Shown: positions 1 to 18,517, counted from the first letter of the stretch. The stretch is 64,000 bases of DNA from Methylobacterium organophilum (GCF_022179465.1 NZ_BPQV01000012.1:1-64000); one strand, 5' to 3'. Numbers and translations are program-made. The notes: a model not told the origin generated them from the sequence alone.

Positions 1-54
1 AATCGTCCCAATGTTGCAGTGCGGCTTCGAACGGGTGAACTTTTCCTTGGCCAT
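1..54 (-). CDS. tuf: Elongation factor Tu, N-terminal fragment
   Basis: The first 18 codons of EF-Tu are present on the minus strand. They begin MAKEKFTRSKPHCNIGTI, and the gene continues past the left edge. EF-Tu is the GTPase that delivers aminoacyl-tRNA to the ribosome. The KPHxNIGTIGH segment that leads into its GTP-binding P-loop is recognisable up to the cut. The ATG complement is at 52-54. The gene follows fusA after a 43-nt gap, the normal rpsL-rpsG-fusA-tuf order, so it is probably the last gene of that operon. Only the start is visible. Confidence 0.93.
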   Translation of the reverse strand, partial: MAKEKFTRSKPHCNIGTI

Positions 55-97
55 CAGAGCCTCCTGAAGTCGAAAGAATGGGTGTTAAGCGAAGAGC

Positions 98-2173
<2,076 letters not shown>

Positions 2174-2200
2174 CGGGGTCTCTCCGGAAAGGGGCGGACG

Positions 2201-2223
2201 GAGCGCCGCCCGGGGCGGCGCTC
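2201..2223 (-). other. GC-rich hairpin between rpsG and fusA
   Basis: GAGCGCCGCC and GGCGGCGCTC form a perfect 10-bp stem with a 3-nt loop in the short gap between rpsG and fusA. No T run follows, so it is more likely a processing or stability element in the polycistronic mRNA than a terminator. Confidence 0.45.
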
Positions 2224-2233
2224 GACGGACGAA

Positions 2234-2731
<498 letters not shown>

Positions 2732-2809
2732 TTAAGCGCCCCGCGCAGGCTGCCTTTCCTCGATCGAGGCCGCAGCATCCTTGCGAGGCCGTGGAAACGT
2801 GTCCGGCCC

Positions 2810-2832
2810 GCCCGAAGAGAATAACTTCGGGC
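2810..2832 (-). other. Hairpin in rpsL-rpsG gap
   Basis: GCCCGAAG and CTTCGGGC pair over a 7-nt A-rich loop directly after rpsL. This is where E. coli S7 binds for translational control of the str operon. The location is suggestive, but there is no proof of the same function. Confidence 0.4.
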
Positions 2833-2839
2833 CAGATCC

Positions 2840-3211
2840 TTACTTCGGACGCTTGGCGCCGTACTTGGAGCGACGCTGCTTGCGGTTCTTGACGCCCTGG
2901 GTGTCGAGCACGCCGCGCAGGATGTGGTAGCGCACGCCCGGAAGGTCCTTCACGCGGCCGCCGCGGATCATGACCACGGAGTGCTCCTGAAGGTTGTGAC
3001 CCTCGCCCGGGATGTAGCCGATCACCTCGAAGCCGTTGGTGAGACGGACCTTGGCGACCTTACGCAGCGCCGAGTTCGGCTTCTTCGGGGTCGTGGTGTA
3101 GACGCGGGTGCAGACGCCACGCTTCTGGGGGCAGGCATTGAGCGCCGGCACCTTGTTGCGAGCCTTCTGAGCCTTGCGCGGCTGCGCGATCAGCTGGTTG
3201 ATCGTCGGCAT
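2840..3211 (-). CDS. rpsL: 30S ribosomal protein S12
   Basis: S12 sits in the decoding centre and monitors codon-anticodon pairing. The 123-residue product has normal length and starts [12 protein letters not shown]. The two streptomycin-contact loops are intact: [13 protein letters not shown] (E. coli Lys43 region) and [11 protein letters not shown] (Lys88 region). Both resistance-associated lysines are present, so the protein looks streptomycin-sensitive. It is the first gene of rpsL-rpsG-fusA-tuf. The 359 nt upstream presumably carry the operon promoter. Confidence 0.98.
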
Positions 3212-3570
3212 TCTCTGCCCTCTTCATCGAACCGCTCTGGGCGGTCCCGTGTCCAAATCGATGCCCCTTGCGGGGCGCCCCGGCCCGATCGGTCCGTCTC
3301 CGGCTCGATCGCAAAACGAATAGCGCCAGAGGCCGGAAGGGCCTTTGGCGAGTGACGAGGCAGAGGACCACGCTTGAATCAAGCGCGTTCTTACCTACCG
3401 ATCTGACGCGATGTCAGTCTTGTGAGCCCCGGCATCGTCACGACGGAGGTGCATGAAGCGAGGCGCTTCGAACCGTCCGCGATCTGCGATCTACCGAAGT
3501 GGCGCGCTTCTACGCGCCCTTGTGCGCAACGTCAACCGTTTCGCAGCAGGAAGTTCTGCTTTCGATCCGG
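3212..3570. other. str operon upstream region with two palindromes
   Basis: This gap before rpsL (minus strand) contains no convincing gene. Two perfect inverted repeats stand out. One is CGCTTGA-A-TCAAGCG at 3371-3385. The other is CTGAC-GCGAT-GTCAG at 3403-3417. They lie about 160-205 nt before rpsL, where promoter and operator sequences would be expected. I could not define a -35/-10 pair with confidence. Confidence 0.35.
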
Positions 3571-4188
3571 TTAATGGCTGCGGGCCAGCGGATCCGGACC
3601 GAAGCGGTTGGGGCCCTGCTGGCCGCGGCGCAGGAAGACCACCACGAGGAGCCAGAGGCTGGTGGCGAGCCAGACGCTCGCCAGAAGGAGGGTCAGTCCA
3701 CCGACGGGCCCCTCGGGCCGGGTCGTGTCCACGGCCAGGCTCACCGCCGCGAACAGAAGCGGAAGCAGCGGCAGGAACATCCACCAGCCCGAACGGTCGA
3801 GGTCGTGGCAGCGCTTGATGCCGACGGCGATGGCGGACCAGGTGGAGACGATGGCGAGGATCTGGCCGAGGATCGGGATCCACCCGAGCACGCCGCCGGC
3901 GATGAGCGGAACCAGGAAACCGTAGAGCCAGTAATCGCCACGGGAGAGTCGACCCTTCGGGCTCAAGTAGAACTGCACCCAGTCCCGCCGGGTCAGGGTC
4001 GAGAGCGGCGTTTCGAGGGCGTAGATCTCGCGGGCTTCCGTCCCGTCGCAGGTGAAATCGACGTCCTGACCTGAGAACGACGCCGGGGATCGCAGATCCG
4101 AACTGCGATAGCTGTAGCGTTGCCCGTCCTGGCCCGAGATCAATCCTTCGCGGGTGGCGTCCGCGACGACGAGAATCTTTCCGCGCAT
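3571..4188 (-). CDS. DUF805 membrane protein
   Basis: This 205-residue protein has an N-terminal part of about 80 residues with no family I recognise, followed by a DUF805 domain from about residue 78. The signature is clear: GRLSRGDYWLYG, then four predicted membrane segments, with IKRCHDLDRSGWW between the second and third. DUF805 proteins are small inner-membrane proteins of unknown function. The N-terminal part includes a run, RYSYRSSDLRSPASFSGQ, resembling a small soluble domain. The gene sits between rpoC and rpsL on the same strand, separating two blocks that are adjacent in many bacteria. The rpoC terminator lies downstream of rpoC, and rpsL is on the far side, so it is likely transcribed separately. 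Confidence 0.85.
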   Translation of the reverse strand: MRGKILVVADATREGLISGQDGQRYSYRSSDLRSPASFSGQDVDFTCDGTEAREIYALETPLSTLTRRDWVQFYLSPKGRLSRGDYWLYGFLVPLIAGGVLGWIPILGQILAIVSTWSAIAVGIKRCHDLDRSGWWMFLPLLPLLFAAVSLAVDTTRPEGPVGGLTLLLASVWLATSLWLLVVVFLRRGQQGPNRFGPDPLARSH

Positions 4189-4320
4189 TGATGACCCCTC
4201 GGACGAATCCGGCCCGTCTTCGTGTCCGATGACGATTCGTCCCGGGATCTTCTAGGCACGTCCCTCTTTCAGGCGGATGAAAATCAAAGGGTCCCCCTCG
4301 CGGGACGAGTCCGACCCGAA

Positions 4321-4350
4321 ACGAAGAAGGGCGGCCCTCTCGGACCGCCC
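4321..4350 (-). terminator. rpoC terminator
   Basis: A 9-bp stem with one G-T wobble (GGGCGGTCC / GGGCCGCCC on the minus strand) and a GAGA loop starts 35 nt after the rpoC stop codon. It is followed by the T-rich TTCTTCGTTT. This fits an intrinsic terminator for the rplJL-rpoBC operon. Confidence 0.75.
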
Positions 4351-4384
4351 TCCCCGTTCTCGTTCAAAGACTAGGCTCGAGCGC

Positions 4385-8593
<4,209 letters not shown>

Positions 8594-8717
8594 GATCCGC
8601 TCCTTGCTGACGGAGCGCCCCGCGCCTGGGCGGCCCCGTGCTGAAACTTCAAGGCGCCGCGCTCTCCTCGAGCGCCGCTGGCCGTCGTCACCGGAGGCTC
8701 CGCCCCTCCCCGCTCGA

Positions 8718-8747
8718 CCGCGGCGGCATCGGGGGATGCCGCCGCGG
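8718..8747 (-). other. 13-bp hairpin between rpoB and rpoC
   Basis: CCGCGGCGGCATC and GATGCCGCCGCGG form a perfect 13-bp stem with a 4-nt loop, 14 nt after the rpoB stop codon. No T run follows on the minus strand. A full terminator here would be lethal, so an mRNA processing or stability role is more likely. Confidence 0.5.
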
Positions 8748-8761
8748 GAGGTGTGTCGCCC

Positions 8762-12892
<4,131 letters not shown>

Positions 12893-13060
12893 GTGACCTC
12901 GCTCCACCATCCCGCGTCCTGGTTGCCCGGGGAAGGCTCTGACGCCTCCCGCACCGGACTGGAAGGCGCGCCCCGCCGGGCCGCCTTCCCCGTCTCAAAA
13001 TCCTGCCCTCGTCTGCGGACCGAACCGGGATCCGCGAGGCCGCCCTCTTTAAGCGACCTT

Positions 13061-13146
13061 AGCCCGCGGGCGAGGCACCCGCGGGCTCCGGTCGCGGAAG
13101 GCCCTAAAGAGCCTTCCGCGCGGCGATGGGCCGGAAGCGGCCCATC
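13061..13146 (-). other. Three consecutive hairpins in rplL-rpoB gap
   Basis: Three perfect stems follow each other between rplL and rpoB. In order of transcription they are 13125-13146 (9 bp, GATGGGCCG), 13093-13120 (10 bp, CGCGGAAGGC) and 13061-13087 (10 bp, AGCCCGCGGG). In E. coli this gap holds a partial terminator and an RNase III site that set the ratio of L7/L12 to RNA polymerase. The same arrangement is inferred here from position and structure only. Confidence 0.6.
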
Positions 13147-13152
13147 TCTGTC

Positions 13153-13533
13153 TTACTTGAGCTCGACCTTGGCGCCGGCCTTCTCGAGCTGGGCCTTGAT
13201 CTTCTCGGCCTCGTCCTTGGCCACCGACTCCTTGATCGGCTTCGGGGCGCCCTCGACGAGGTCCTTGGCCTCCTTGAGGCCGAGGCCGGTGATCGCGCGG
13301 ACCTCCTTGATGACCTCGATCTTCTTGTCGCCGGCCGAAGCCAGGACAACGGTGAACTCGGTCTGCTCCTCGGCGGCGGCGGCAGCGCCACCACCCGCGG
13401 CCGGGCCAGCGGCGACGGCGACGGCGGCAGCGGCGGAAACGCCCCACTTCTCCTCGAGGAGCTTCGCGAGCTCGGCGGCCTCGAGAACGGTCAGGGAGGA
13501 GAGATCCTCGACGATCTTGGCGAGATCAGCCAT
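13153..13533 (-). CDS. rplL: 50S ribosomal protein L7/L12
   Basis: The stalk protein that recruits translational GTPases. The 126-residue product has the expected layout: N-terminal dimerisation helices ([19 protein letters not shown]), an Ala/Gly-rich hinge around residues 38-55, and a C-terminal globular domain with [19 protein letters not shown]. It follows rplJ after 57 nt in the usual rplJ-rplL order and ends just before the hairpin cluster that precedes rpoB. Confidence 0.98.
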   Translation of the reverse strand: MADLAKIVEDLSSLTVLEAAELAKLLEEKWGVSAAAAVAVAAGPAAGGGAAAAAEEQTEFTVVLASAGDKKIEVIKEVRAITGLGLKEAKDLVEGAPKPIKESVAKDEAEKIKAQLEKAGAKVELK

Positions 13534-13590
13534 GTTTCACTTCCTTGGATATATCGGTTTGAACGGATGGGTTTGTAAGGGGGAAACGGC

Positions 13591-14109
13591 TCAGGCCGCT
13601 TCGTCCTTCTTGGCATAGGCCCCGAACACGCGGGCGAGCTTGGCCGCCGGCGCGTTGACGACCTGGGCGACCTTGGTCGCGGGAGCCTGGATGAGGCCCA
13701 CGAGCTTGGCGCGCAGTTCGTCGAGGGACGGGAGCGAGGCGAGGGCCTTCACGCCGTCCGGGTTCAGGGCGGTCGTTCCCATGGCGCCGCCAAGAATCAC
13801 GAGCTTGTCGTTGGTCTTGGCGAAATCCACCGCCACCTTGGCGGCCGCGACCGGGTCGCTCGAATAAGCGAGCAGGGTCGGACCCTTCAGGAGGGGCTTG
13901 ATGGAGGCGACGTCCGTGCCATCGAGAGCGATGCTGGCGAGGCGGTTCTTCGCGACCTTCACGGTGGCGCCGGCCTGCTTCATCTGCGCGCGCAGCTTCT
14001 GCATGTCGGCCACCGTGAGGCCCTTGTAGTGGGCCACGACGACGACGGCGTTCGTGGTGAACACGCCGTTGAGCGTCGAGACGAGATCAGCTTTTGCTGT
14101 CCGGTCCAC
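13591..14109 (-). CDS. rplJ: 50S ribosomal protein L10
   Basis: L10 anchors L7/L12 dimers to 23S rRNA and is the autoregulator of this operon in well-studied bacteria. I place the start at the GTG at 14109 (first residues [10 protein letters not shown] read as M), giving 172 residues, the normal alphaproteobacterial length, with GGAGAG upstream. A longer open frame to 14247 adds 46 residues unlike L10 and would read through the leader. Core motifs are present: [28 protein letters not shown] and [10 protein letters not shown]. The leader upstream is unusually long and structured. Confidence 0.95.
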   Translation of the reverse strand: MDRTAKADLVSTLNGVFTTNAVVVVAHYKGLTVADMQKLRAQMKQAGATVKVAKNRLASIALDGTDVASIKPLLKGPTLLAYSSDPVAAAKVAVDFAKTNDKLVILGGAMGTTALNPDGVKALASLPSLDELRAKLVGLIQAPATKVAQVVNAPAAKLARVFGAYAKKDEAA

Positions 14110-14387
14110 TGGGCTCTCTCCGGTTGGCGGAACCTTGGACAGGTCCGCCGGTTGCACTTGCCGCCCGGAACGGATCTCGGCGTAGAAGCCGAAAACGTCC
14201 TGGACGACGTCTCTCGGCCCTGTCCCCGGGCGCCGCTGACGCGGCATCGCGGGTGAGATGGTTCAAACCGATGCCTCTCCCCGGTGCGTGAGCCCCGAAG
14301 CGAGGTTGCGAGAATTCGGTCTTCCCCGTCTGTGCAGGCTGGCGGATTAAGCCGGTTGCCCGGCGCCTGCAGTCTCGGACAGGACAT

Positions 14388-14457
14388 GGCCGGAAACGGC
14401 GCTCGAAGCGGGTGCTTCGAGACCCTTCCGGCCAAAACCGCCTGGTCGCCCAGGCGG
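14388..14457 (-). promoter_or_regulatory. Structured rplJ leader with terminator-like hairpin
   Basis: Transcribed first is an 8-bp stem CCGCCTGG/CCAGGCGG with a GCGA tetraloop at 14438-14457. TTTT follows immediately (14434-14437), as in an intrinsic terminator, about 60 nt into the predicted transcript. Next comes a two-tier hairpin at 14388-14433, with outer stem GGCCGGAA/TTCCGGCC and inner stem CTCGAAGC/GCTTCGAG. Such a leader could carry attenuation or an L10-L12 binding site. The structure is visible, the function is inferred. Confidence 0.5.
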
Positions 14458-14521
14458 AATCTCGAACGGAAACCGACCGATCGGCCGATCCCTTTCCAAT
14501 GGGTGAATGCGTGGAGCGCGG

Positions 14522-14550
14522 TGTATAGAGGCTAGCAAGCCCCCTGCCAA
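14522..14550 (-). promoter_or_regulatory. Vegetative promoter of rplJL-rpoBC
   Basis: On the minus strand TTGGCA (14545-14550) and TATACA (14522-14527) are separated by exactly 17 nt, close to the sigma-70 consensus. Transcription would start near 14515, giving a leader of about 400 nt before the rplJ GTG at 14109. Confidence 0.7.
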
Positions 14551-14772
14551 GTCCCGTTTCGCGACTTTTCCGCCGCAGGCAACAGGGATCGCACGCGGGA
14601 GGGCAGTTGGGTCGAGCCTCGATCCGCCCGGAGGAAGCGCAGCGTTCCGACGATCCGCGTGCCCTCCCCGGTTTCGGCGGGGTGATTCTCGCCATCATGG
14701 ACCGGAATCCCGGCGAAGTCGAACGGGCTCATCTTCCCAGGCAAACGCCCGCGACCCCGACCGATGCGCCGC

Positions 14773-15015
14773 TCATCCGATCGGCCGCGCCCTGTCGGCC
14801 ATCATCTCGGCCCGCACGTCCTGGAGATAGCCGGTCAGCCGCCGGGCGACCTGCGCATCGGCGCACTGGACCCAGAAGCTCGAGCCCGCGACCTCGGCGC
14901 CGAGATTGCGCAGGATGTCCTCGGCCGGCCCGGCGGCGCCGCGCTCGCAGGCGCTCGCCACGTGGCGCAGGCCCCGGGGTGTGGCGATCACGATGGCGAT
15001 GGTCGCGGGCGGCAT
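14773..15015 (-). CDS. Small hypothetical protein
   Basis: An 80-residue protein starting MPPATIAIVIATPRG at the ATG ending at 15015. The composition looks like a folded alpha/beta protein, for example IAIVIATPRGLRHVASACERG and SSFWVQCADAQVARRLTGYL. It has no signal peptide or membrane segment. I do not recognise the family. The frame continues upstream to 15219, but that part is Arg/Ser/Pro-rich and looks non-coding. It lies between the rplJ promoter and the radical SAM gene, on the same strand as both. Confidence 0.6.
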   Translation of the reverse strand: MPPATIAIVIATPRGLRHVASACERGAAGPAEDILRNLGAEVAGSSFWVQCADAQVARRLTGYLQDVRAEMMADRARPIG

Positions 15016-15170
15016 CACCCGGAGCCTAGAGCCGTGCCCGATCGCATGGCAATCGGGCACGGCGCGAGAGGCTTGTTTTGACGCACGCCCTTTCGCCGAA
15101 TGGGTCGCCCCTTCGGCGCAGAGCGCCCGCCCCGGCGATCGGCCTGCCGCGGCAGAGGGGAGAGGCCGGC

Positions 15171-16814
15171 TCAGGCGGCTTCCCGCTCCGGCGTGAACCG
15201 GCGACGGGTGTTCTCCCACCAGCTCCGCTCGCGTTGCGCCTCCGCCTCCGCCGCCTTGGCCGCGTAGAAGGAGGCGTTGTGCTCGCCGCGCAGGGCCTCA
15301 CGGGTGAAGCGGATCAGGTGGTGGGCGACGAAGCCCATGTTGAACACCGCCTCGATCTGCCCGCGCTTGAGGGCGTAGGCCGCCGCCCGCCAGAACGGCT
15401 TGCGGTAATCGGAGAACAGGCCGACCCGGGTGACGATGTTGAAGCCGAGGATCAGGCCGCGGCGCAGGTTGGTGACGGTGAGCTTGCCCGCCGTCGGCGT
15501 GACGATCCGGTGCGGATAGGTCACGTCGCACTGGTGCTTGAAGCGCTCGAAGATCTTCTCCGGGGCGTAGGCGTGGGCGATGGCCCGGCGCCAGCTCGCT
15601 ACCACGGTGTCGTGGGGGCGCTTGAACAGCACGTTGGATTCGAGGCTCGCGTCGTGCACGAGTCGGCCCTCCTTTTCCAGCCGGTCCCAGAGCGGGGTCT
15701 TGGGCAGGGCCTGGAGCAGGTTGATCGTCAGCACCGGGATCGCGGAGCGGTCGATGAAGTCGATCAGATTCTGCTCGGAGCGGTCGGTGTCGGTGTCGAG
15801 GCCGAGGATGATGCCCGAGGTCACCTCGAGGCCGTAGCTGTTGAGGGTCTCGATCGCCTCGTACATCGGCACGGCGGCGTTGTGGGTCTTGTCGATGCCC
15901 TTGAGCGCGTCGGCCTCCGGCGTCTCGATGCCGACGAAGACGGTCATGAAATTGGCTTGGCGCATCAGCTCGAGGATCTCGGGCTGCTTGGCCATGTTCA
16001 GCGTCGCCTCGCAGGCGAACTGGAGCGGGTAGTTGTTCTTCTTCTGCCACTCGACCAGCACCGGCAGCATCTCCCGCGTCGCCTTGCGGTTGCCGATGAA
16101 GTTGTCGTCGACGAAGTAGACCACCGCCGGGTGGCCCGGCTGGCTGACGATGGCGTCGAGCTCGGCGCAGAGCTGCTCCGGTGTCTTCAGCCGCGGCTGC
16201 CGCCCGTAGAGCTGGGGGATGTCACAGAACTCGCAGCGATAGGGGCAGCCCGAGGAGAATTGCAGCGAGCCGATCAGGTAGCGCTTGAGCGGCACCGCCG
16301 CGTAGGCGGGGGCGGGAAAGTCCGAGAGCCCCAGCCGCTCCTTGGTGTCGAGCACCACCTGCCGGGCCGGGCGGGAGAGGTCGCGGTCGAGGATCTCGAC
16401 CAGTCGGTCGGTGGCGTCGCCGATCTCGCCGACATGCAGGTAGTCGAAGTCCGGATACTTCTCCTGCGCGCCGGAGACCGAGGGACCGCCGAGCACGGCG
16501 ACCTTGCCGGCGGCATGGGCGCGCTTGCCGATGTCGTGGATCTGGCCTTCCTGGATGTGCATGCCGGAGACGAACACCGCGTCGGCCCAGGCGAAGTCCT
16601 CAGGCGTGGCGCGCTTGATGTTCTCGTCGATGAACCGGCACTCCCAGGCCTCCGGCATGTAGGCCGCGATCACCAGCAGGCCCTGGGGCGGCATGAAGGC
16701 CTTGACGCCCCCCATCAGCGGGTAGGCGTGGGAGAAGGTGCCGAAGGACGGCGTATAGGCGGGGAAGACGCAGAGGATGCGTCGCTTGGAAGTGACCGTC
16801 AGGGAGCATCGCAT
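15171..16814 (-). CDS. hpnP: B12-binding radical SAM protein (DUF4070), candidate hopanoid C-2 methylase
   Basis: A 547-residue cobalamin-dependent radical SAM enzyme. The N-terminal half (about residues 10-160) is a B12-binding Rossmann domain with PPQGLLVIAAYMPE and a VAVLGGPSVSG loop. The radical SAM core has the CPYRCEFC cluster motif (Cys-x3-Cys-x2-Cys) near residue 190. The C-terminal part matches DUF4070. The FGTFSHAYPLMGGVKAFMPP region is typical of HpnP, which adds the C-2 methyl to hopanoids and occurs in Methylobacterium. Other DUF4070 paralogues exist, so the exact substrate is inferred from overall resemblance. It stands alone, not next to other hpn genes, as is also known for hpnP elsewhere. 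Confidence 0.65.
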   Translation of the reverse strand: MRCSLTVTSKRRILCVFPAYTPSFGTFSHAYPLMGGVKAFMPPQGLLVIAAYMPEAWECRFIDENIKRATPEDFAWADAVFVSGMHIQEGQIHDIGKRAHAAGKVAVLGGPSVSGAQEKYPDFDYLHVGEIGDATDRLVEILDRDLSRPARQVVLDTKERLGLSDFPAPAYAAVPLKRYLIGSLQFSSGCPYRCEFCDIPQLYGRQPRLKTPEQLCAELDAIVSQPGHPAVVYFVDDNFIGNRKATREMLPVLVEWQKKNNYPLQFACEATLNMAKQPEILELMRQANFMTVFVGIETPEADALKGIDKTHNAAVPMYEAIETLNSYGLEVTSGIILGLDTDTDRSEQNLIDFIDRSAIPVLTINLLQALPKTPLWDRLEKEGRLVHDASLESNVLFKRPHDTVVASWRRAIAHAYAPEKIFERFKHQCDVTYPHRIVTPTAGKLTVTNLRRGLILGFNIVTRVGLFSDYRKPFWRAAAYALKRGQIEAVFNMGFVAHHLIRFTREALRGEHNASFYAAKAAEAEAQRERSWWENTRRRFTPEREAA

Positions 16815-17297
16815 GGGGGCCTATCTAGCACAGGCCTCGCGGAAGGCGCGCCCCTCAAGCATGCGTTTTTGCCGCGCTTTTCACCGCGGCGCGCACCGCC
16901 GCGTGTCGAGACTCACGTCGCGGTCACGCGGCCCGTCACGTCTCGGCGAGGCGCTCCGCGAACAGCACGGTCGTCGCTGGCCGGGCGTCGGCGCGGCTGG
17001 CCTCGACCACCGAGACGATGGCCCTGTCCGGCCTGATCCGGGGCGGGGAGCGGGGCATGGCCAGGCCGCAGCGTTCGTCCACCCGGATCTGTCGCCCGCG
17101 CGACCATGCCGAACCGCGCTGCCCTGCCCGGAGCGCGTGACCTCCGGCAATTGCCGCCCGGATGCGTGTCCCTCGAAGGGCGATGTCCTGGCCTGAGCGA
17201 CAACTATAGCCGTGTCTTTCCTCCGGTCCCGGTCAATGTTTCGTCGAATTCGGCCGTCACAGCCGCGTGATCCATCGATCCTGCGGAGAGTTCCTCG
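16815..17297. other. Long intergenic region, no convincing gene
   Basis: This is the gap between the divergent radical SAM gene and the exported-protein gene. Open frames on both strands are Arg/Pro/Gly-rich and look like GC-rich chance frames. I found no tRNA, strong terminator or clear promoter, apart from a TATAGC near 17208 that could serve as a -10 element for the plus-strand gene. Confidence 0.4.
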
Positions 17298-17663
17298 ATG
17301 CGCAAAGCTTGGCCCGTTCTGGCGTTGGTCGCCGGCCTCACCCTGACCGTTCCAGGCTCCGCCCGCGCCGCCGACGGCACGGCGGTCGGCGTCGGCACGG
17401 GGGCGGTGGCGGGTGCGCTGGTCGGCGGTCCGATCGGTGCGGTGGTCGGGGCCGTGGCCGGCGGCGTGATCGGCTCCCGCTCCGACGGGGCGCGCCCGCG
17501 CCGGCATCGTCGCCCGCGCTATGCCCGACGCGCCCAGGGCGCCGAGCGATTCGGCGGTCCGCGCGTCGCCCAGGCGGCCCCCGCCGCCGCTCCCGCCGCG
17601 CGTCCGCAGGGCGGCCCGGCCACCGAGGTCAGCACACGCCAGGGTTGGCAGGATCCCCGCTGA
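17298..17663 (+). CDS. Exported glycine-zipper protein
   Basis: A 121-residue protein with a Sec signal peptide (MRKAWPVLALVAGLTLTVPG, probable cleavage after ARA at about residue 24). A glycine-zipper hydrophobic stretch follows (VGTGAVAGALVGGPIGAVVG, about residues 32-51). Then comes an Arg-rich, Ala/Pro-rich tail. Proteins of this layout are small envelope or outer-membrane-associated proteins of unknown function. The tail has no recognisable domain. The gene stands alone between the radical SAM gene and the two small cytosolic genes. Confidence 0.75.
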   Translation: MRKAWPVLALVAGLTLTVPGSARAADGTAVGVGTGAVAGALVGGPIGAVVGAVAGGVIGSRSDGARPRRHRRPRYARRAQGAERFGGPRVAQAAPAAAPAARPQGGPATEVSTRQGWQDPR

Positions 17664-17822
17664 GCGCGCGACCGGGCATGGGGGACGACGGGGCCTGCAC
17701 AACCTGTCGCCGGAAGGTCACACTGGCGGGAATCACGTCGCGACACGGACACGGTGCCATTTTCAGGACGGATTGAGGCGCGCAGGATCACCTCATGTGA
17801 GCGACAGCGAACCGAGGTTGCC

Positions 17823-18059
17823 ATGGCCGACTCCGACGCCCGCCGCCAGCCCTCCGCCGCCTATGCCGTTTCCGCTGATCAGGGCGGCCGGCCCGGCCTC
17901 GCCCTCGGGCGGGTCACGAAGGGGGTCGGCACCGCGCTCGGCAAGAGCATCGCCGTCGATCGGGAGGCGCCTCTCCCGGACTCCCTCGCCATCCTCGTCG
18001 AGCGCCTGCAGGCAGGCCCGCTCGGCCAAACGCCCCTCAAGCATCGTCGAGTCGCCTGA
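17823..18059 (+). CDS. Small NepR-like protein
   Basis: A 78-residue protein starting at the ATG at 17823, with GAGG just upstream. An upstream in-frame start at 17754 would give an atypical extension. Its C-terminal half has the spacing of NepR anti-sigma factors: a VGTALGK segment, then APLPD, then LAILVERL. NepR has an IGxxLRK-type helix, then EPVPD exactly as many residues later, then LLxKL. NepR holds the stress sigma factor EcfG inactive until PhyR is phosphorylated. The match is by eye and several NepR residues differ, so this is only a candidate. The stop codon abuts the next start, so the two genes are probably translationally coupled. Confidence 0.6.
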   Translation: MADSDARRQPSAAYAVSADQGGRPGLALGRVTKGVGTALGKSIAVDREAPLPDSLAILVERLQAGPLGQTPLKHRRVA

Positions 18060-18338
18060 ATGTCAAAGGTCGATAGAGTGTCCCAGGCCAACGTCGTCGC
18101 CTTCCCCGCCGTCGCCTCCGAGGCTGTCGCCGACGAGAACGTGGCGTCCGTGATCCAGGTGCTCCAAGACCAGCTTCAGCTCGCCCGCGAGGGCAAGCTG
18201 CGCTCGGTGGCCGTGGTCTCCGTCTCCAACGACGGCAGCGCCATCGGCACGCAATGGTCCTGCACCACCGGCGACGTCGCGAGCCTGATCGGCAAGCTGA
18301 CGGTGCTCGCTCACGACATGATGGCGGCGCGGAACTGA
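18060..18338 (+). CDS. Small hypothetical protein coupled to the NepR-like gene
   Basis: A 92-residue protein whose ATG directly follows the TGA of the preceding gene. It has an N-terminal MSKVDRVSQANVVAFP, a helical middle (VIQVLQDQLQLAREGK) and a beta-rich segment SVAVVSVSNDGSAIGTQW. A final helix reads LIGKLTVLAHDMMAARN. I recognise it as a type of short alphaproteobacterial protein of unknown function, with no catalytic motif. It ends before a hairpin that may act as a terminator ahead of gyrA. Confidence 0.7.
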   Translation: MSKVDRVSQANVVAFPAVASEAVADENVASVIQVLQDQLQLAREGKLRSVAVVSVSNDGSAIGTQWSCTTGDVASLIGKLTVLAHDMMAARN

Positions 18339-18386
18339 CGCTCCGGGAAGCCGCGTCGCGCGCTGCCCGCGCGGCCGCTTCCGGAA

Positions 18387-18409
18387 GCTCCGCGCGCCTT
18401 GCGCGGAGC
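18387..18409 (+). terminator. Hairpin between small-gene pair and gyrA
   Basis: GCTCCGCGC and GCGCGGAGC form a 9-bp stem with a 5-nt loop, 49 nt after the 92-residue gene. There is no T run, so termination is uncertain. Just downstream is the AT-rich TATATTAACC (18421-18430), which may be part of the gyrA promoter. A second hairpin, GTCTGC/GCAGAC at 18458-18477, lies in the gyrA leader. Confidence 0.4.
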
Positions 18410-18517
18410 CCATGCGGGCATATATTAACCGTCTGATATAGCTCGTCTTCTAAGGGGGTCTGCAGCCTTCGGCAGACGCCGCTCCCGCCCCCGACGAGCC
18501 GCGCCCTTCCCCAGGGC

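Noticed and set aside
14532-14744. Minus-strand open frame of 70 codons upstream of rplJ
   Set aside because: It overlaps the near-consensus rplJ promoter and shows no recognisable protein features; treated as chance.
16881-17702. Long minus-strand frame across the 16815-17297 gap
   Set aside because: Arg/Gly/Pro-rich composition and overlap with the clear exported-protein gene on the plus strand indicate a GC-driven chance frame.
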